Source of the DNA: Antedon bifida
Lineage: Eukaryota > Echinodermata > Crinoidea > Comatulida > Antedonidae
Assembly: GCA_963402885.1 (NCBI GenBank)
Contig: OY727099.1
Span: 3,088,001 to 3,152,000 of the forward strand
Length of the DNA stretch: 64,000 nucleotides
Reading direction: 5' to 3'
Made by a program: the position numbers and the translations under genes. Every line of letters begins with the position of its first letter. The first letter of the stretch is position 1. The notes beneath the pieces were generated by a model. That model ran no database searches. It saw nothing but the letters and a program-made list of their open reading frames with translations, and was not told where the DNA came from. This document shows, piece after piece, positions 59,936-64,000 of the stretch.

Positions 59936-60553
59936 CGAGATACAATGCAATCAATATAGTTGTGAACGTATACAACAATACTTTAGTAATCAACTAGGAA
60001 TCATAACACATAACAAATTGTATGTAAACCGTAATCAAGTGAGTTTAAACATGTACTGAACGTACTGTATGAAATCGATTTACTAGTTTGTTACGGTATA
60101 TGGCAGTCAGCCACATTTGTATAGTATCATCATTACTGGTATTCCCAGAAAATCCTGATCCTTAAGGAAGTGATCGCAAGTATTTCCTTCTACATTAGCC
60201 TACTCAATAGTATAGATATCTATAGTATAGATATGTTGGGACAAATTCGTTCAAATTTTAGTTTAGAGCCTACTCTTAATAACATGTTTAAACAATCTAG
60301 TCTAGAAGTCTAGATAATGTTACCAATGTAGCTAAAAATGTGCTTGACTAGATAATAGCAAATAAACGCTGTTAATGTGATTTTCATTTGTTTCAATACG
60401 GTCATTCTTTCAGGGATGAATTATTTTAGTGTGTTTTTTTACAGTAAAGCTATAGGACAAATACATGTTTTCAACAATCACTTCTTGTTTCTTTACACTG
60501 CTCTAGTTTGGTTCCAATCGAAAGCGTTTGAGCAACAAACCCGTTTGAATTAA

Positions 60554-60696
60554 TTAAGCTTGGTTTTTACTTACACGCAACGCAATGACGAAAGCGCAAC
60601 GCTTGTGATGGATTATCCGAACTGTCGCTTATCATCAATTCGTTTTCGTTGTGCTTACTTCCTTGAGTTGCGTCGTAATGGAAACCAAGCTTTAAG
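60554..60696. mobile_element. Palindromic MITE-like element, copy D (diverged)
   Basis: Ends taattaagcttggtttt and ggaaaccaagctttaag are inverted. The interior has cgcaacgcaatgacg and tgatggattatccgaactgt as in copy C. Same family as copies A-C at 44.8-45.4 kb, slightly shortened. Confidence 0.78.
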
Positions 60697-61834
60697 TTTC
60701 TATTATAGATTTCAACGAGGTAATTCTCTTTCCACCGCACCGAACTAACAAATCAATAATATTAGGCATACATATTTTGCTACAAAATTCAATTCAATAT
60801 ACTAAATAAATAATAATCAAGTAAAATTTATTAATCAAATTTAAATCAGAAATATCAATAAATGATTCGACAACAATATGATATTTTAGATAATATCAAT
60901 TTTGAAAAGATCAACATTTGTCTCTTTAGTATAATGCTTTACTATAGAACAGCATTAAGTTGGCTAAATGTGTTATTCTAAGTACAGTTTCAAAAAGTTG
61001 GGCGTCTAAAAGCAAATATGTGATGCGTTTAAAATATACAAAATTAAGAAAACATGTTTGAAAATATTAAAAAGATCAAACCATACCAATTTATATACAT
61101 TCAGAAGTGAGAGAATTTGCTACAATATCAGAATTAATGTGTTCTTAATTGATAGCTCGAAACTTCTTACCTGAAAAATAATTGAAGCAAAATCCACTAT
61201 ACGATATCTTGTGTATCCCACCTTAGTTCTTTCAATTGTAAATTGTGTTCACACAAGCAGATAATTTCTCAATCTCATTTATACCTCGACAAGGCCAGTC
61301 TACTGGCCAATGTATATCTCAATTGGTTGAATCTATTTTGCTGTATGACGTCACAAGTAAAATCTTTATTGGTGCTGTTTGATTTGTTTATAAGGACTTT
61401 GATATTTAATAACGCATGTGGGTGATCGCATCCAGGATTGAATGGTCACAAACAATTTAATTGACTATGCATTATCGTCAGTAAATATACTGGTAATTGG
61501 GATGGTATTCTTTTTTTTTCTTCAAGTCGCTGATTTGTTTTCAACCAACTAACCCACTATGTATACTATAAAATAATGACGTTCAATTAGACGGAACTTA
61601 CGTACATCTCGTATTTTTAATTCACGGAGTAGTTGAAATACCTGTAAATAGGTGAAACGGTCAATTAGATGGGCGAGTGATTCATAAACGACACATTATC
61701 GGCACACAAACATATTTAGTTAATTCTTGAGTTATGACGAGGAGACAAGGTGACGAGCGTATTCAGAAATCGTATTATCATTTTTTGTTTCGAATTGTGT
61801 TTTTTTTTAATGAAAAAGGAAGATTCATTAAATC

Positions 61835-62118
61835 AGACTTTGGGTAGGTTACTATGTAGTTTTAATCAAGTTAATCACTTCCGTAGAAAAAAAAAAGAAA
61901 AAAAATTTCACAAAACAAAATAAATGGTTAAAGTTAACCAAAAAAACATTGGCTGGCAGCCAATTTGACTATTTTTTGCTTTAAATTACAGTTTTTCAGG
62001 TAAATACATTTTTTTTTTCAATCCAATTTTTGGTCAAAGTGGATATTAAAATGGCATATTCAACAAAAAATTGTTTTAAGAATTATTTTTTTTCAGGGGG
62101 ACAATACATCTTTAAGGT
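61835..62118 (+). repeat. Dispersed AT-rich family, copy 6
   Basis: The most complete copy: gtagttttaatcaagttaat, then ggctggcagcc, tttttcaggtaaata, tttttggtcaaagtggata, aaatggcatattcaacaaa and the terminal gggggacaatacatcttta. No coding capacity. Confidence 0.8.
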
Positions 62119-62857
62119 AAACGCGATTACAATAGGTGATTCGATGATTTAAAAAGGAAAGATATGGGTTCTAGACATAAAATGGTTTGCTTTGAACTTA
62201 AGCATCCTTTGCATTGTATTTAAAAGAAATTGGAATGGGGAGAGGGGAACCCCGCCACATTTTTTTTATATCTAAATGGAGCACAGGCATAATCTTGTGT
62301 AAATAGTTACACAGACTTAACATCAGTAAACGATTCAAATGTAGCCATGCACTTGTGTTATCGCTTTTGGCAGTAATGATACATCTCCAAAGTACACTCG
62401 ACCCAGATGTAAATTGTAAATCAAGATATTTACCAAAAGCCATATAATTAATTACAAAACGCAACTGTTTCAAACATTGTTCTTAGTTGTGAGGTAATTA
62501 GAAGAGTACATTAAATAATTTAATTACATTACAACGATTACCATGTCAGAGTCAGAGTTCGAATCCATCGGTGATACATCAGTATAGGATGTGTATATTA
62601 TTTATTATTTATTAATTTACCAATGATATTGGCACAGATATGCTAATTATAAACTGTTATCGTTATATTTATATGGAAATAGATTCAATAATGAAAGGAG
62701 GAAGGGCCTTCCATGTCAACGCATGCGCACAATTAACATGACGTAACTTAAAGATGGGCTTCTAACCACATGATCACAGTGTCTGCACTAAAGACACAAT
62801 TCTGTTTACTAGAAAATTTGCATATTTTAAAAATGTAATTTAAAAACCGCAAAAATC

Positions 62858-63130
62858 GTGTGTGGTTGGATGGCTTTATTACATTTTGTCTCCACTGGTT
62901 TTCACTTTCGAACTGTTAACATTAGAATATCTTGTTGGGCAGGTTCACATCCAATACAATACCCCCGTTTCGTGTCTTTATATTGTACTGGTTATGACGC
63001 TATTTTCTGTTCCAGAACTTTAGAACATTTTTGTTACACTTCGGGTCAAATGTGTAGTTATAATAATTCATTGCGGATCTTTAAAGCATTACATAATTTC
63101 TGTTCTCACATTTGTAAGTATAATATTTAA
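62858..63130 (+). CDS. Hypothetical cysteine- and aromatic-rich ORF, 90 codons
   Basis: A 90-codon open frame with about ten cysteines and many His, Tyr and Phe residues. It is followed 33 bases after the stop by the overlapping signals AATAAATAAA (63,163-63,172). No signal peptide, domain or upstream exon recognised. It could be the last exon of an unseen gene or a chance frame. Confidence 0.15.
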   Translation: MCGWMALLHFVSTGFHFRTVNIRISCWAGSHPIQYPRFVSLYCTGYDAIFCSRTLEHFCYTSGQMCSYNNSLRIFKALHNFCSHICKYNI

Positions 63131-63523
63131 TGGTGGTATTAAATCGTATAATTGGTCTATAATAAATAAACACATCTCATTTGGTTGTTTCTGATGCTTT
63201 ATTATATTTTCACATAATTATTGGCCTACGCTTAAATTTGTCGATACTACGACTTTACTAGAACGGCTAATCAATTTCATAACGTCATTAAATTATGTTA
63301 ACACGAACGGTTTTAATCAAGTCTAAACCAGGCAAATGAATACAATTTGTACTAACATCAAAGCTACTTTTGTGGGTTTTCATTATTATTAGACGCATCT
63401 AACAAAGTAAGATGATAATAGTAATATTAACTGTATTGTTAGTCGAACGTACTGTTTATAAGTTTAACTAAGAAGTAGGCCTACATTAATCTGAGAAAAT
63501 AACTGTTTCCCATTTGAAAATTG

Positions 63524-63740
63524 TATACTTTTACTTTGATCTGAATCAAAATTAGCTGTTTAAAAAAAAATCTGTAAACAAATTATCCTGCGCATGCTCA
63601 GAAACATTTCAACATGAGCAAAATGACTTTATACTTTTACTTTGGCCTATATGAATTCAAATTAGCTGTTTAAAAGAAAGCTGTCAACAAATTATTATGC
63701 GCATGCTCAGAAACATTTCAACATGGGCAAAATGACTTTT
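63524..63740 (+). repeat. Tandem duplication, two ~108-bp copies
   Basis: Copies 63,524-63,630 and 63,631-63,740 share atacttttacttt, aattagctgtttaaaa, and gcgcatgctcagaaacattt with gcaaaatgactt. Differences are a handful of substitutions and small indels. Confidence 0.9.
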
Positions 63741-63890
63741 GTACTCGACAGTTGCGTAGTCCTACGCTCCTGTAATAATGAAAGCCCCTATAAAAATACT
63801 ACTAGATAGTGATTAGGTTCGCTTTTTAGGAATCCTGTCTCTGCCTGGTTTTGTTTGATGTTTTCTTGTTCTTTGTCCACGTTTTTTTTA

Positions 63891-63927
63891 ATTAGGTGAT
63901 CATTTAGAATAAAATGATCACCTATTG
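63891..63927. repeat. 15-bp inverted repeat
   Basis: attaggtgatcattt, a six- to seven-base spacer, then aaatgatcacctatt; one mismatch. Isolated hairpin-forming sequence. Confidence 0.8.
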
Positions 63928-64000
63928 TTATTGTACTTGCATTAAAATATTTTTCTTCTTTCTGTACACTTTTTGTGTAACAAATATCTCAAAAAGTTAA

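Larger units (their letters stand above)
49401..64000. other. Gene-free, repeat-rich right end of the window
   Basis: About 14.6 kb without any exon chain I can support. It contains foldback elements, MITE-like copies, minisatellites, three copies of a dispersed AT-rich family and short SINE-like or LINE-tail-like fragments, for example the atatagcgcaaaatac segment near 57,456. Open frames are under 95 codons and unrecognised. Confidence 0.55.

Overview
The window looks like AT-rich animal nuclear DNA, most probably from an echinoderm (crinoid or sea cucumber; I cannot decide which). The reasons are small exons with GT-AG introns, dense short inverted-repeat elements, dozens of copies of the palindrome TAGGCCTA, and a calcitonin-type neuropeptide precursor whose mature peptide ends in Gly-Pro-amide, as in echinoderms. 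There are no bacterial or phage features, and only a small part of the 64 kb is coding.

Five spliced genes can be rebuilt exon by exon with matching intron phases, and all five encode secreted proteins. (1) 11,458-13,700 (+): a 242-residue protein joining an IGFBP-type cysteine-rich domain to a CUB-like domain. (2) 17,224-22,154 (-): a 122-residue single-IGFBP-domain protein, convergent with gene 1 and sharing its intron phases. (3) 26,684-28,885 (+): an 82-residue precursor with a small basic four-cysteine segment and a very acidic tail. (4) 31,963-41,423 (+): a 1,120-residue ADAMTS-like zinc metalloprotease in 18 exons, with prodomain, catalytic domain, disintegrin-like domain, Gly linker, eight TSP1 repeats and a C-terminal CUB; I see no Cys-rich or spacer domain. 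(5) 43,717-46,183 (-): a three-exon, 116-residue calcitonin-type precursor, convergent with the ADAMTS-like gene.

The first 11 kb and most of 46-64 kb hold no gene I can support. These stretches and the larger introns carry short non-autonomous elements: three palindromic elements in a row in calcitonin intron 1 with relatives at 57.2 and 60.6 kb, a small inverted-repeat family at 33.0 and 53.9 kb, a dispersed ~250-bp family in six places, tRNA-derived SINE-like units, foldback elements at 51.4 and 56.5 kb, and minisatellites at 42.5 and 58.4-58.9 kb.

The genes do not form an obvious pathway. What they share is extracellular action: growth-factor-binding folds, matrix proteolysis, a peptide hormone and a possible host-defence-like peptide. 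The most unusual items are the IGFBP-CUB combination, the shortened ADAMTS architecture with a CUB, the four-cysteine/acidic-tail precursor, and the calcitonin precursor with a second basic-site-bounded segment. All gene models come from reading the sequence only and need transcript support.
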